This document shows positions 1 through 5,186 of a stretch of 6,738 bases of DNA, one piece after another. The notes beneath the pieces were generated by a model. The model was given only the letters and a program-made list of their open reading frames with translations, was not told the origin of the DNA and searched no databases. Numbering within the stretch: the stretch's first letter is position 1; each line of letters opens with the position of its first letter. The position numbers were made by a program, and so were the translations under genes. Location: contig DJNY01000064.1 of the NCBI GenBank assembly GCA_002441865.1, positions 1 to 6,738 of the forward strand, written 5' to 3'. Source of the stretch: Lachnospiraceae bacterium UBA6452 (GTDB lineage: Bacteria; Bacillota; Clostridia; Lachnospirales; Lachnospiraceae).

Positions 1-1007
1 CTTTCTTTCCGGTTCAGCTTCGTTCCTGCCACGCTGAGCAGAACACCGATCGTCCGAAATACAAGTGCCCCAAAGATCAGCAGAACTGCCTGCAGTCCTG
101 CACCTAATGTATAGCGGATATCCACAGCAGCACCTACCAGAACAAACAAGATCACCTCTGCTGCCAGCCACAGCTTTCCAAATTTCTCAGACAGCCGCTT
201 TGAGACAAACGCGGTACTTTTCATCCTGATCACACATGCCATGCTGACAACCGCAAGCAGACCGGAAACTGCAACCTTTCCTTCCAGCCAGCCTTCTATC
301 GCAATGAGCAAGAAAGAAAATCCCAGTACAATGATCACTTTCATACTGTTTCTGATGCAATGCTTTTTGGCATATGCCGTTTCAAAAAACAGACAAAGCA
401 AAAAGCCGCAGAAGCCGCCAAGCAGGATCCCCAGCACAATAGAAACCGGAATATTCACAAAATCAAGCACATTGGCGGTTCCGCCCTGCGCCATGCTCAA
501 AAACGTTGTAAACAGCACGATCACAAAAATATCGTCGCAGGAAGCCCCTGCCATGATCATCTGCGGGATTGCTTTTTCGGTTCCGTACTTTCGTTCCATC
601 AGGCTAACCATACGTGGCACAACGACCGCCGGTGAAACTGCTGCCAGAACCGCTCCCATGACTGCTGCCTCAATATGGCTAACACCCAGAAGCACCGGTG
701 CCAGCAGAATATAACCGATGATCTCGCAACTGGCAGGCACAAAAGAAAGCATGATCGCAGATCTGCCTGCTTTTTTCAGATCCTGCAGATCCAACGATAG
801 CCCGGCTTTCAATAAAATAATGATCAGTGCCATCTTTCTAAGTTCCGCGGAAATCCCCAAAATGGAAGGATCTAACAGATCCAGCACATAAGGGCCTAAA
901 ATAATACCGGTTGCCAGCATACCAATGATACGCGGCAGTTTGATCTTCTGGCAGATGGCTCCCATTGCCAGTCCCACCAGAAAAATGAGTGATAACGATG
1001 TCAGCAT
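1..1007 (-). CDS. Cation:proton antiporter (Na+/H+ exchanger family), C-terminus outside window
   Basis: A membrane antiporter expected to exchange H+ for Na+, K+ or another monovalent cation across the cytoplasmic membrane. The frame is open for 335 codons from ATG at 1007 and runs off the window edge, so roughly the last 50-60 residues are missing if it has the usual length near 390. The start is set by AGGAGGAG immediately upstream (1013-1020). The protein is a string of hydrophobic segments with short loops. Diagnostic pieces are LPRIIGMLATGIILGP (residues about 24-39), SPAVVVPRM (about 125-133) and ASCDDI (about 155-160). The last has the paired acids D158-D159 in the position of the ion-binding aspartates of CPA-type exchangers. 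Family membership is well supported by these motifs. Ion specificity cannot be read from sequence. The gene has its own promoter and a structured leader ending in a terminator, which suggests conditional expression separate from the upstream operon. Confidence 0.9.
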   Translation of the reverse strand, partial: MLTSLSLIFLVGLAMGAICQKIKLPRIIGMLATGIILGPYVLDLLDPSILGISAELRKMALIIILLKAGLSLDLQDLKKAGRSAIMLSFVPASCEIIGYILLAPVLLGVSHIEAAVMGAVLAAVSPAVVVPRMVSLMERKYGTEKAIPQMIMAGASCDDIFVIVLFTTFLSMAQGGTANVLDFVNIPVSIVLGILLGGFCGFLLCLFFETAYAKKHCIRNSMKVIIVLGFSFLLIAIEGWLEGKVAVSGLLAVVSMACVIRMKSTAFVSKRLSEKFGKLWLAAEVILFVLVGAAVDIRYTLGAGLQAVLLIFGALVFRTIGVLLSVAGTKLNRKE

Positions 1008-1049
1008 AATTGCTCCTCCTTATTGTTTCCGCAGAAGTTTATCTCAAAT

Positions 1050-1096
1050 AAAAAAGCTGATACTTCTGCGACATAATATCGTAGAAGTCATCAGCT
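1050..1096 (-). terminator. Strong intrinsic terminator / expression platform in antiporter leader
   Basis: Minus-strand hairpin: AGCUGAU (1096-1090) pairs with AUCAGCU (1061-1055). After one bulged G (1089), ACUUCUACGA (1088-1079) pairs with UCGCAGAAGU (1071-1062) apart from one A-C mismatch. The loop is 7 nt. The stem runs straight into a U tract (1055-1050), continuing UAUUU-like. It stops transcription about 43 nt before the antiporter ATG. It can also terminate read-through from the aminotransferase operon, but its 5' arm overlaps the closing stem of the upstream RNA, which favours a regulated role. Confidence 0.85.
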
Positions 1097-1142
1097 CTGT
1101 AAGCAGTTTAGGTTTCCCAAGGGAGAACTTCATTCCCTACGC
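1079..1142 (-). promoter_or_regulatory. Putative riboswitch aptamer in the antiporter leader
   Basis: This is the first ~64 nt of the predicted transcript, between the promoter and the terminator. It can fold with a closing stem CGUAG (1141-1137) with CUACG (1084-1080). Inside are a GGGA/UCCC hairpin (1137-1134 with 1124-1121) and a UUGGG-AAA-CCUAA hairpin (1120-1116 with 1112-1108). A purine-rich, partly unpaired stretch (about 1107-1089) follows. The GGGA helix shares G1137 with the closing stem, so the two adjust at one base pair. The 3' strand of the closing stem lies within the 5' arm of the downstream terminator, so the two folds exclude each other. Compact structured RNA, mutually exclusive terminator and a cation antiporter downstream together indicate a riboswitch whose bound state would permit transcription. 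Na+ (DUF1646/Na+-I) or Li+ (nhaA) classes are hypotheses from gene context. I did not verify a consensus match. Confidence 0.6.
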
Positions 1143-1147
1143 TGTAA

Positions 1148-1176
1148 AATATAACAGCGTTTTATTTCTTTGTCAA
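1148..1176 (-). promoter_or_regulatory. Consensus sigma-A promoter for the antiporter leader
   Basis: On the minus strand a perfect -35 box TTGACA (1171-1176) is followed by a 17-bp spacer and a -10 box TATATT (1148-1153). It is the best promoter in the window. It overlaps the last codons and the stop of the aminotransferase gene, so the antiporter can be transcribed independently. Transcription should start near A1143 or G1142, which puts the 5' end of the RNA directly at the first strand of the leader's closing stem. An inverted repeat (1139-1145 and 1154-1160) surrounds the -10 box. Confidence 0.85.
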
Positions 1177-2343
1177 GTCAGCTAACTTGCTGAGACAGCC
1201 AAGTGCCTTCTCCAGTGTTTTTTCATCCTTTGCGAAATGCAGGCGGATCAAGTTGTTGACCGGCTCTTTGAAAAAGCTCGATCCCGGTACTGCTGCCACA
1301 CCGATATGCTCGATCATCCATTCACAGAATTGCAGATCCGTATAGCCGGCAAACTGTGGCAGATCCAGAAACTCCTGAATATCCACCAGTACAAAATACG
1401 TTCCCTGCGGTACATTGTGCTTCAGACCGATCCGGTCCAGTCCCTGCAGGAAATAATCTCGCTTTTCCGTATATTTTTCAAGTAACTCTCTATAATAGCT
1501 TTCGCCAAACTTCAGTCCGACAGTTGCTGCCTCCTGTAGTGGCGCAGCAGCACCGACCGTCAGGAAATCATGCACCTTTCTGGCAGCTTCGATCACATGC
1601 GCCGGGCCGATCAGATACCCCAGACGCCATCCGGTAATTGAATAAGTCTTGGATAACGAATTACAGGTGATCGTATGCTCGTACATACCGGGCAGTGATG
1701 CCATACAGATATGCTTTGCAGGTTCATACACAATATGCTCGTATACTTCATCCGTCACAACAAATGCATCATATTGCAGTGCAAGGTTACCTATTGCTAA
1801 CAATTCTTCTTCCGTAAATACCTTGCCACACGGATTGGAGGGATTACATACGATAATTGCCTTTGCGCCATTCTGAAATCCCTTTTCCACCAGAGAAATA
1901 TCAAACTCATAAGTCGGCGGAACCAATGGGATGTAAATCGGCTCTGCCCCGGAAAGGATTGCATCCGCTCCGTAATTTTCATAAAACGGAGAAAATACCA
2001 TTACCTTATCTCCCGGATTACAGATCGTCATCATCGCACACATCATGGCTTCTGTTCCGCCGCAGGTCACGACGATCTCGGTATTCGGATCAATGCTGCG
2101 TCCGATTGCTTTTCCCTGTTTTTCTGCCAGTGCTTCCCTGAAATTCTGTGCGCCGTAAGTTACCGCATACTGATGCGGTCCCTTCTTTGCCACTTCGGCA
2201 AGGGCATCCGTGATCTCCCTTGGCGGATCAAATTCCGGGAATCCCTGCGATAAATTGATTGCTCCATACTGATTACAGATCCTTGTCATCCGGCGGATAA
2301 CGGAATCTGTGAATGTGTCTACACGATTACTTAGTTTTGGCAT
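1162..2343 (-). CDS. Class I/II PLP-dependent aminotransferase
   Basis: A cytoplasmic fold-type I aminotransferase that moves an amino group between an amino acid and a 2-oxo acid using pyridoxal phosphate. The 393 residues are full length for the family (usually 385-400). Visible motifs: LSQGFPEFDPP (31-41) of the N-terminal substrate region; GGTEA (95-99) phosphate-binding loop; NPSNPCGK (167-174); D198 and Y201 in the DEVYEH segment, contacting the cofactor ring; SLSKTYSITGWRLGY with K232 as the PLP lysine; and R367 in NLIRLHF, expected to hold the substrate carboxylate. All catalytic residues are present, so it should be active. The order and motifs fit the group called aspartate, methionine or kynurenine aminotransferase by automatic annotation; the substrate cannot be decided. 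Start ATG at 2343 follows TAGGAGGG with good spacing. The upstream tRNA deacylase ends only 10 bp before it, indicating cotranscription. Its last codons contain the antiporter -35 box. Confidence 0.93.
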   Translation of the reverse strand: MPKLSNRVDTFTDSVIRRMTRICNQYGAINLSQGFPEFDPPREITDALAEVAKKGPHQYAVTYGAQNFREALAEKQGKAIGRSIDPNTEIVVTCGGTEAMMCAMMTICNPGDKVMVFSPFYENYGADAILSGAEPIYIPLVPPTYEFDISLVEKGFQNGAKAIIVCNPSNPCGKVFTEEELLAIGNLALQYDAFVVTDEVYEHIVYEPAKHICMASLPGMYEHTITCNSLSKTYSITGWRLGYLIGPAHVIEAARKVHDFLTVGAAAPLQEAATVGLKFGESYYRELLEKYTEKRDYFLQGLDRIGLKHNVPQGTYFVLVDIQEFLDLPQFAGYTDLQFCEWMIEHIGVAAVPGSSFFKEPVNNLIRLHFAKDEKTLEKALGCLSKLADLTKK

Positions 2344-2353
2344 GGTTACCCTC

Positions 2354-2887
2354 CTACAACTTTACCTGAATAAAAGAATGGTGCATTGCCGGTAATATTT
2401 TCTCGATCAGGTCAGAAGTCTTAAAACGGATGCTGGACGTGTTGATGCACGGATGGCATCCGATCATTTCTCCCGAAAGCACATCCTCGTCGATCAGAAG
2501 CTGCACCTGATCTTCTGTATCATTCATCAGTCCCATCACACTGACAGAACCCGGTGTGATATCCAGAAACTTCTCCATGTATTCAGGCTTTGCAAAGGAA
2601 AGTCTTGCCGAACCGATCTGCGCAGACAGATCCTTTGTATGAAACGTCTTTGTATCCGGGATCATCAACAGATAAAACGCTGTTTCCTGTCTGTTGCACA
2701 AAAACAGATTCTTGCAGACAGTTGCCTGCAATGCCTCATCGATCTCCTGACAGTCCTCCATCGTCATCGCTGGCGCATGATCGATGCGCTCATACGAAAT
2801 GCCAAGCTGATCCAGCAGATCATATGTCCGGATCTCCTTTGCCAGCCTGCCTGTTATATCCTGTGGTCTTCCTTTTTGTAATTCCAT
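2354..2887 (-). CDS. ProXp-ala / YbaK-type aminoacyl-tRNA deacylase
   Basis: A free-standing trans-editing protein related to the insertion domain of bacterial prolyl-tRNA synthetase. Family members hydrolyse mischarged tRNA, typically Ala-tRNA(Pro), in the cytoplasm. The 177-residue length is normal. Supporting features: a helical N-terminus with YDLLDQLGISYERIDHAPA (22-40); a conserved lysine in CKNLFLCN (K59), the invariant editing-site lysine of this fold; TPGSVSVMGLMND (111-123); and the closing GCHPCINTSSIRF block (143-155), equivalent to the family's H-P-x-x-N-T motif. Family members are also annotated PrdX or 'prolyl-tRNA synthetase associated domain' protein; the exact tRNA and amino acid are inferred. 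Start ATG at 2887 lies 11 nt from GGAGG, slightly long but the only reasonable choice. It sits 15 bp behind the hydrolase stop and 10 bp ahead of the aminotransferase, inside one operon. Confidence 0.9.
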   Translation of the reverse strand: MELQKGRPQDITGRLAKEIRTYDLLDQLGISYERIDHAPAMTMEDCQEIDEALQATVCKNLFLCNRQETAFYLLMIPDTKTFHTKDLSAQIGSARLSFAKPEYMEKFLDITPGSVSVMGLMNDTEDQVQLLIDEDVLSGEMIGCHPCINTSSIRFKTSDLIEKILPAMHHSFIQVKL

Positions 2888-2902
2888 ATGTAGTAATGCC
2901 TC

Positions 2903-3526
2903 CTACTCATTCATCAGCCATGCAAACGCCTTTGCCGTTCGTAAAACAGGATCTTTGAAATGTCCGCCCGGATTCCATTCCAGCGTACACAAATGCCCTC
3001 TCGCCTGCAGATGTGCATAGCCTGCCCGGATGCATGCTCCCACCTGCGCCATAACCGGATTTTTGGTCTTTTCTTCCTTCTCACCTAGACTCAGATAAAC
3101 CTTTTCCGCTTTTATCTCATGCTCTTTCATATAAGAAATAAAGCCCGGATACCAGACGGATGGCGAAGCTGCCGCCACACCTACAAACAAATCTGTCTGG
3201 TAAGCCGCCCACAACGAAAAAAGCCCGGCAAGAGAATAACCACCGATATAATATGATTTACTTTTGTCTACACACAGCTTCTTGATTTCTTCCAGTGTCT
3301 GCGCTGCCCCGTCTCCAAATTCTTCTGTTCCATATACAGCAGGTGCTTTCCATGGTGTAAGTTCCTGATTCCACGCGTCCACCTTTGCCGCGATAAGAGA
3401 AAACGGCTGTCCTGTCAGCTTCTGCATCTCTCTGACTTCTTCCTCTACTGTGGGCAGATCATGCTCTCCCACAAGCTGGATCAGCACATGCTCTGCCGCC
3501 TGCGTACCATATTGATAGATTGTCAT
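2903..3526 (-). CDS. Alpha/beta hydrolase, esterase-like
   Basis: A small predicted serine hydrolase of 207 residues from ATG 3526. The nucleophile elbow is GGYSLAGLF with the serine at about residue 98, a G-x-S-x-A variant of the usual G-x-S-x-G. The histidine is probably in PGGHFKDP (about 189). An acidic residue in LSLGEKEEK (about 149-152) is a candidate for the third member of the triad. The VAAASPSVWYPGF stretch after the elbow is typical of the esterase D / Fes-IroE-like branch. No signal peptide is seen, so it is probably cytoplasmic; the substrate is unknown. The frame also has TTG at 3550 (8 residues more), but that overlaps the preceding small gene and lacks a clear ribosome site. 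ATG 3526 follows AGGTAAGCAAT and lies 5 bp after the small gene's stop, suggesting translational coupling. Confidence 0.82.
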   Translation of the reverse strand: MTIYQYGTQAAEHVLIQLVGEHDLPTVEEEVREMQKLTGQPFSLIAAKVDAWNQELTPWKAPAVYGTEEFGDGAAQTLEEIKKLCVDKSKSYYIGGYSLAGLFSLWAAYQTDLFVGVAAASPSVWYPGFISYMKEHEIKAEKVYLSLGEKEEKTKNPVMAQVGACIRAGYAHLQARGHLCTLEWNPGGHFKDPVLRTAKAFAWLMNE

Positions 3527-3531
3527 ATTGC

Positions 3532-3765
3532 TTACCTGACATATCCGCAACCGTTTCTGACCGGCTGTTCCTCTCCCGATACATAATGTGTTCTGAATGC
3601 CATATTACATTCCCGCAGCTCCATCTTACCGTCAATATATGGCTGGTACATTTCCAAAATGCCCGGCGCACACCCATCACAGCCACCCTCTATATTTCCA
3701 AGCGACTCTGCTACGATTGCTTCTCTTTCTTCCTTTGTTGTATCTTTGATCAGTAAACTTTTCAT
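3532..3765 (-). CDS. Small cysteine-containing hypothetical protein (77 aa)
   Basis: I do not recognise this as a named gene. ATG 3765 follows TAGGAGTTACAAC, a good ribosome site, and the stop lies 5 bp before the hydrolase start, so it looks real and coupled to that gene. It starts with a charged helix-like stretch (KDTTKEEREAIVAESLG, 7-23), then GGCDGC (27-32). A second helix pair around MYQPYIDGKMELRE (39-52) follows, and the end is NGCGYVR. Cysteines 29, 32, 53 and 73 could bind a metal, but this is only a guess. The pattern charged helix, EG turn, then Y-I-x-G-K-x-x-L-x-E resembles VbhA-type antitoxin domains. The expected S-x-x-x-E-G spacing is off by one (S21, E26, G27) and there is no Fic gene nearby, so I do not assign that role. 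Confidence 0.72.
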   Translation of the reverse strand: MKSLLIKDTTKEEREAIVAESLGNIEGGCDGCAPGILEMYQPYIDGKMELRECNMAFRTHYVSGEEQPVRNGCGYVR

Positions 3766-3804
3766 GTTGTAACTCCTATTCTACTTATCCCTTCTGTCAT
3801 TACC

Positions 3805-3813
3805 ATTCTATCA
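3805..3813 (-). promoter_or_regulatory. Possible extended -10 promoter for the four-gene operon
   Basis: The minus strand reads TG-A-TAGAAT, an extended -10 element, about 40 bp before the small protein's ATG. No good -35 box is seen 17 bp upstream. It is the best candidate in the gap between the third acetyltransferase and this operon; I see no terminator in the gap, so read-through from upstream is also possible. Confidence 0.3.
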
Positions 3814-3848
3814 TGAATCAACATATATTCCTCTATAAAATTTTCCCC

Positions 3849-3900
3849 TCATAAAATCATCTCCCACCGTTCTTTTGTAATAGCTGCACCATATAATTTC
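3849..3900 (-). pseudogene. Remnant of an acetyltransferase C-terminus (tail only)
   Basis: Between the third GNAT and the small protein, the minus strand in a frame different from the GNAT ends with the codons for AAITKERWEMIL and a TGA at 3849-3851. This resembles the C-terminus of the RimJ-type GNAT in this window (MTKEQWEKMKL). At DNA level, 18 of 21 bases match between about 3861-3881 and the corresponding part of that gene (about 5194-5214). No start codon or body belongs to it, so it is probably a scrap left after a deletion or recombination. The match is short, so chance is not excluded. Confidence 0.35.
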
Positions 3901-3901
3901 T

Positions 3902-4345
3902 TTATATCAACCTCTGCAAATACACCATATCCACCAATTGTACCCCAGCCTCATATATTGGATGATCATAATGATCTGTAAAAAAACATGGTATAGTATA
4001 CGAACGAACAAAACCACATTTTTCATAAAAAGGTATTGTCAATGGGCTGTCTCCTGTTCCTACTTGCAAAACGGCATATTGTCCTCTGTATTTCTCAATG
4101 ATAAAATCAATCAAGGTCTTTGCATAACCTTTGCCTTGAAGTTCCGGAACTGTTGCAATGTTCTTTATTTCAAGCACATCATTTCCTTCATTTGTAATGA
4201 CACACTCACACTTGATTCCGTTATCATCCAGCACATACATTTTGCCTTTATTCAGATAGCGGTCTATCATATTTTCCTGCTCATCTGCCAATAACAACAG
4301 ATCAAGATATTGCTTTTTATTTTCTGTAACCTCTATGATCTTCAT
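3902..4345 (-). CDS. GNAT family N-acetyltransferase
   Basis: A predicted cytoplasmic acetyl-CoA-dependent N-acetyltransferase of 147 residues, full length for a single-domain GNAT. Acetyl-CoA motif A is clear: IKNIATVPELQGKGYAKTLIDFI (about 60-82), with QGKGYA as the pyrophosphate loop at 70-75. Motif B follows, with IPFYEKCGF at 104-112. The tail DHYDHPIYEAGVQLVDMVYL (124-143) is a pattern I associate with a recurrent uncharacterised clostridial GNAT subgroup. The acceptor substrate is unknown. ATG 4345 is preferred over the adjacent TTG 4348 because AGGAG lies 9 nt before the ATG. That ribosome site is inside the left copy of the 26-bp repeat. Nothing directly downstream looks like a terminator. 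Confidence 0.88.
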   Translation of the reverse strand: MKIIEVTENKKQYLDLLLLADEQENMIDRYLNKGKMYVLDDNGIKCECVITNEGNDVLEIKNIATVPELQGKGYAKTLIDFIIEKYRGQYAVLQVGTGDSPLTIPFYEKCGFVRSYTIPCFFTDHYDHPIYEAGVQLVDMVYLQRLI

Positions 4346-4354
4346 CAATAACCT

Positions 4355-4380
4355 CTCCTAATTTTATCTCTAAGCACCAG
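4355..4380. repeat. 26-bp direct repeat, copy A
   Basis: Identical at 24 of 26 positions to 4735-4760, with an unbroken shared core TATCTCTAAGCACCAG. Copy A supplies the ribosome site of the third GNAT and the stop codon of the small remnant just upstream. The two copies are exactly 380 bp apart and in the same orientation. Confidence 0.85.
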
Positions 4381-4452
4381 TTACACTTAATTTTTTTGTA
4401 TCAGCATCATATAATGGTCCAGAAATGTTTATATCGTTTCAATCTTCATCAT
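4370..4452 (-). pseudogene. Short gene remnant behind the ArsR pseudogene
   Basis: ATG 4452 or 4449 has a good ribosome site (AGGAG at 4458-4462) but encodes only MMKIETI before TAA at 4429-4431. In another frame, coding-like sequence continues as NISGPLYDADTKKLSVTGA and ends with TAG at 4370-4372, within repeat copy A. Removing two bases (a TA) near 4430 would join the two into one 26-residue product. I do not recognise the family. It may be the start of a second gene of the ArsR operon that was cut short and frameshifted. Confidence 0.4.
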
Positions 4453-4498
4453 TTTTACTCCTGTCGGGTAAATCAGATGTAATACTGACCGCCCTTTT

Positions 4499-4726
4499 TT
4501 AAACACCAATCAATAATTCAAAACTTTTCATATCCGGGTCAAAATAATAATAATTTTTTGTTGCTTCCTGTCTCATTTTCAATATTCTCGCATCCTTCAG
4601 AATTTGTAAATGATGAGACACTGCCGGTCTGGACAAATGTGTTTTCTCTGTAATCTCATTTACACGTACTCACCATGTTTCAGGTTATCTACTGCAAATG
4701 TCAAAACCATGGTAATTTTCTCTCAC
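4499..4726 (-). pseudogene. Broken ArsR-family HTH transcriptional regulator
   Basis: ArsR/SmtB proteins are small winged-helix repressors, often metal- or stress-responsive. A perfect ribosome site AGGAGGTGA (4731-4739) precedes GTG 4726, but that frame soon stops. Clear ArsR sequence appears in two pieces. MVLTFAVDNLKHGEY starts at ATG 4710. One base out of frame, VNEITEKTHLSRPAVSHHLQ carries the recognition helix, followed by a wing (LKMRQEATKNYYYF) and TAA at 4499-4501. The junction lies at about 4661-4668, where adding one base (for example a codon CGT between TAC and GTA) restores the reading frame. About 30 residues usually found before MVL are also absent, so there is probably an internal deletion as well. 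It should be non-functional unless the frameshift is a sequencing error; the N-terminal loss would remain. Confidence 0.82.
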
Positions 4727-4734
4727 AAAATCAC

Positions 4735-4760
4735 CTCCTGATTCTATCTCTAAGCACCAG
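4735..4760. repeat. 26-bp direct repeat, copy B
   Basis: Second copy of the repeat at 4355-4380. It lies between the stop of the second GNAT and the start of the broken ArsR gene, and includes part of that gene's AGGAGGTGA ribosome site. The pair brackets exactly the stretch that contains only broken genes. Confidence 0.85.
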
Positions 4761-4769
4761 AATTTAGCA

Positions 4770-5186
4770 TTACTGAACCCGATGATAAATTTTCAATCTT
4801 TGTGCCTCATTTGCCTCAAATCCAAACTTCTCGTAAAATGGAATCTTATCAGGAACTGCACATAACTCCACAAAAATATCTGTACCTTTCACTCCATTGT
4901 CATTTATGAATCTTATTAATTCATTTATTAACATCTTCCCGATACCTTTTCCCTGATATTCAGGTCTGACAACAACGTCCTTAATATAGTAATTAAGTCC
5001 CATATCACCATTCATTCTTGCCATCGCGACAATACAATCTCCATCCCATATAGAAACTCTAAATAAAGTATGCATCATTGCTAACTTTGTCTGTTCAAGT
5101 GACGGTCCATCTCCCCATACCGTTTCCCACAATTCAATAAATTGTTCTGCGGTTAACTCGTTATACTTCACTATAAAATCTGACAT
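4770..5186 (-). CDS. GNAT family N-acetyltransferase
   Basis: A single-domain acetyltransferase of 138 residues. Motif A reads IKDVVVRPEYQGKGIGKMLINELI (about 68-91), with QGKGIG at 78-83 gripping acetyl-CoA pyrophosphate. KIPFYEKFGFE at about 114-124 is motif B. The N-terminal half (ELWETVWGDGPSLEQTKLAM) forms the variable substrate side, so the acceptor is unknown. ATG 5186 follows GGGAG by 11 nt; the in-frame GTG at 5204 lacks a comparable site. The gene overlaps the preceding acetyltransferase by 16 bp, so the two are almost certainly translationally coupled. Only one ribosome-site-sized gap separates it from repeat copy B. The family call is secure; the physiological role is not. Confidence 0.88.
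   Translation of the reverse strand: MSDFIVKYNELTAEQFIELWETVWGDGPSLEQTKLAMMHTLFRVSIWDGDCIVAMARMNGDMGLNYYIKDVVVRPEYQGKGIGKMLINELIRFINDNGVKGTDIFVELCAVPDKIPFYEKFGFEANEAQRLKIYHRVQ

Noticed and set aside
241..714. Long plus-strand open frame opposite the antiporter
   Set aside because: It lies opposite a gene with clear antiporter motifs, has no ribosome site and gives a low-complexity Ser/Thr/Pro-rich product. The same reasoning removes the other plus-strand frames opposite the aminotransferase, deacylase and GNAT genes.
1139..1170. Plus-strand terminator (hairpin followed by TTTTATTTCTTT)
   Set aside because: No plus-strand gene lies upstream. The hairpin arms and T-rich run are explained by the minus-strand promoter spacer and -10 region.
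3527..3550. TTG start giving a longer hydrolase
   Set aside because: It overlaps the small gene's coding sequence and lacks a ribosome site. ATG 3526 is better spaced behind AGGTAA and gives a normal N-terminus.
3532..3765. Fic toxin-antitoxin system based on the VbhA-like small protein
   Set aside because: No Fic (HPFxxGNG) protein is present and the inhibitory S-x-x-x-E-G spacing is off by one, so only a distant resemblance is noted.
4355..4760. Integron-like cassette array, because small accessory genes are separated by a repeated sequence
   Set aside because: The repeat is not an imperfect palindrome of attC type, no GTTRRRY core pair is evident and no integrase is in the window.
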